From Phorcus lineatus (Eukaryota > Mollusca > Gastropoda > Trochida > Trochidae), in the NCBI GenBank assembly GCA_921293015.1, contig OV121097.1:32055929-32119928 (forward strand): a stretch of 64,000 nucleotides of DNA, written 5' to 3'. The translations under genes and the position numbers were made by a program. Positions 61,550 through 64,000 of the stretch are shown here, one piece after another. The notes beneath the pieces are model-generated. The model saw nothing but the letters and a program-made list of their open reading frames with translations. It was not told the origin of the DNA and did not search any database. The first letter of the stretch is position 1, and each line of letters starts with the position of its first letter.

Positions 61550-63310
61550 ACTTATTATACCTTTCGTCATAAGGTATACCCTTATGATCAATATAACTCG
61601 TCAGAAGTCCTTTCCCTAACGAATATATAGGACTTTTCTAGAAGCGTTGTATTCAAGGAGTGATTGGTGCTCAATAACTGGGTTTTTTTAAAAAAACAGA
61701 GCGTTTCTTTTTTGTATTTTTTATCTTAGCAGTTAGAGGCAGAGTTCAGGCACAATTTTAAAGGGGTTAATTTGCATCTTCTTTCTTTCCAGTTTCCGCG
61801 TAGTTACAAAATTTAAGAGGCAGTAAAGTTTACAAGTAGGAACAGGAAATAAAAATAATGATCAATTTTCGTGAAGCCGTGCAAAATATATTAAATCTTT
61901 TTCATTTTACATTGAATGACTTAGCAAAACATTAACAAATTCAAACATTAGCAATAGATGATTGAATTACTGTTTCAGAATTTTTTCATTGGCCATTCGG
62001 CCACAAATTGAAATGTACACAATCAATACACAATCAATAATTTGTGAAAAGTATTACAATTCCTGATGTTTCTGTTCCTGTTACTAATGTATTATCATAC
62101 TCATTGTTGCTTTCGTTGTAAACCAAATGAAGGCAATGCCTTGCTAAAGCAATAGCTCTGTTTCTAGGTCTTTGTCCAATCATATCATTTTACGGCAAAT
62201 TCATTCACCTATTTTTATATACAAAACAACAAAAAAGAAAGGCAAGTAAGAATTAGTTGTCATTAAAGAGCTGTGTCGTTTAGTTGGCTGATTGAATTTC
62301 ACTCAACGTGTTTTAAATGTTGAGTTGATATACTATACTTTATTAACACTATTACACACATATATATATAAAACAAAACAGGGCAACACATTACTTACTG
62401 AATCAAAACTTCAATATATGGAAGTTCTCTTATAAAGCCACATATTCTCTACTTATTAAATTTACAGAGTCAGAAGACCTTGTGCAGTTTCAAACTGAAA
62501 TTTCTGTTTAATGTCGAGAAGTCAAAACATGACAGGAAATGAAGCTAATTGCAACAATGCTTAACGACCCTATAGCACGCTCAAATCGGCTATTTTAGGC
62601 ATTTTGCTACATATGCACTCACTTCAGCACTATGGCGATGCAATGAAATATGTATTATTCTTCACACTTGACCTGTAATCAAAAAGCAAAACGTTTTTGT
62701 TATTCGTGCTGATGCTAATTTTTAATATTTCCGTCATAACTGTTCATGCGGATTCATTGCAACGTTGAATATTTCCGGTCTTGTAGAAATGAATACGTAC
62801 ATATTTGCCAAATAACTTATACGGTAGGTTAACCTTAATGTTAATCATGAGTAATATAGAGATACATGCATTGGCTGTTCATAAGCTGTAAATAACGAAA
62901 TATTGGTGTGTGGTTGTGCCTTTAAAGAGATGTGATAAAACAGTAAACAAAGAAAAAATCAATCTTGGCATGTGACCTCACTAGATAAAATATAGATAGA
63001 TTAATCATTCAGGTTATCTGATGTCTCCGATGCAACAAAAATCTTTGGCTTATTCAAAAATCGACTTCATTCCTACCTCATGAGTCTAAATTGTTTTGTT
63101 GACTTATTCAAAAGATGTTATTGTTATCTTTGAACAGTTTCATTCAAAGAACAGTTAATTATATCTTTGCGAGAGGTATTTGCGTCATTATAACTGATAA
63201 TGTCGAACTTGAGGTAAAGAAAACTCAACTTCTAAGCTTCTATGTTGCATTTTATCAAGTGCAGGTGCAGCAGTTGTCCTGAGTGATCAAAGTCTAAATC
63301 CATGGTGGTT
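61550..63310 (+). repeat. Second repeat family, long unit copy 2
   Basis: Direct partner of 55730-57600 with the same landmarks in the same order, including GAGGCAGTAAAGTTT, AACAGGAAATAAAAATAATG, AAAGAGATGTGATAAAACAGTAAAC and GTGCAGGTGCAGCAG...CCATGGTGG. The mariner relic and the GC-richer segment of the neighbouring unit are absent. Confidence 0.8.
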
Positions 63311-63599
63311 ACGTAATTTTATAGTGTAAAATGTGAATTATTTTAAAATATTCCTGTGCTTTTGGACTGTCTCTGTCAAGCGTCTGTCAGGTTTTGATCT
63401 TTTGATACTTAGTCTACTCATATGCGTTGGGAATGACAAATCAAAATCGTCTCAAATATAAAAGTACCCTTCAGAATTGATTGACAGAATTAATAATCTA
63501 GAAATCAATTTGAAATGGACAAACAGTTCAAGCTAAAAAAAACAGTCACTAATTTTCAAATCATCACACCAATAATGCAACAATCATTTTATACAATGT

Positions 63600-63920
63600 T
63601 GAATAATTAGATTTCTCCCATGTCCATTTAAAAAGGAACGCTTCAAAACTGATCTGCATTAGCAAACCTATAAATCAATTTAAACCATCCCTCTCAGAAG
63701 AGTTTATTAGATTAACTTTTGTGAGGTGAAAATAACACACATGGGGCTAGTGGGAGATTTGAAGGTGATCAATTTGTGTGACAGGATTTACTATCTTTCC
63801 TATTAACTGTAAAACAAGGTGAAATTTAACGTGATACTTATTAGACACAGAAAGGCAGCAAGTGAAAATTAATAGTTGGGTAATGCGTGAATCATGGAGG
63901 CGTGAGAGGAAAACAATTTC
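63600..63920 (+). repeat. Second repeat family, F block copy 5
   Basis: TTAGATTTCTCCCATGTCCA, AAAAAGGAACGCTTCAAAAC, AAATCAATTTAAACCATCC, TGTGAGGTGAA, GTGTGACAGGAT, TCCTATTAACTGTAAAACAAGG and GGCGTGAGAGGAAAACAA. The array probably continues beyond the window. Confidence 0.9.
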
Positions 63921-64000
63921 CCCAGAGCTTTTTATCTGAACTCTTTATCACTGCAGATGTTGTTAGTATTTGCAGAAAGTAATTGGTGCTGTGATTGATT

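Overview
This is a stretch of animal nuclear DNA: AT-rich, with no prokaryotic gene structure, GT-AG introns, tRNA-derived SINEs, Penelope-like, piggyBac, Tc1/mariner and PIF/Harbinger elements, and very long gene-free intervals. The SINEs end in a conserved tail containing GCGGCGTTAAACCCCAAT, which resembles SINE tails I associate with gastropod molluscs. A marine mollusc is therefore my tentative guess, but no host gene is present to confirm it.

Layout. 1-3.8 kb: AT-rich sequence with a 103-bp tandem repeat. 3.8-22.4 kb: first copy of a large composite duplicated unit, interrupted by a SINE (5.57-5.88), a piggyBac element (6.29-9.53), a Tc1-like relic (10.9-11.7), a second SINE (16.0-16.3), a deleted Harbinger element (16.66-17.37), a third SINE (18.17-18.43) and a long foldback palindrome (19.27-19.44). 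22.5-36.1 kb: two further direct copies of parts of that unit, with a cluster of two Penelope-like elements (30.9-33.1) between them. 36.5-37.1 kb: a second palindrome and a GC-richer patch. 37-46.3 kb: the same blocks in inverted orientation, including a recent tandem duplication (43.2-46.3). 47-64 kb: a short hairpin, a TTAA-flanked MITE, and a second family of repeated units (five copies of an F block), plus a 21-bp-period array, a mariner relic and a LINE 3' end.

The only intact-looking gene is a four-exon, 128-codon gene at 6404-7159. It lies inside the piggyBac element, convergent with a transposase gene broken by stops and frameshifts. I do not recognise the protein. A piggyBac element carrying an intact spliced passenger gene is the most unusual object here. 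Next are hammerhead-ribozyme-like motifs with loopless palindromic stem III in the Penelope terminal repeats, the two foldback palindromes with shared termini, and the direct-plus-inverted duplication architecture, whose conserved blocks do not keep an open reading frame between copies.
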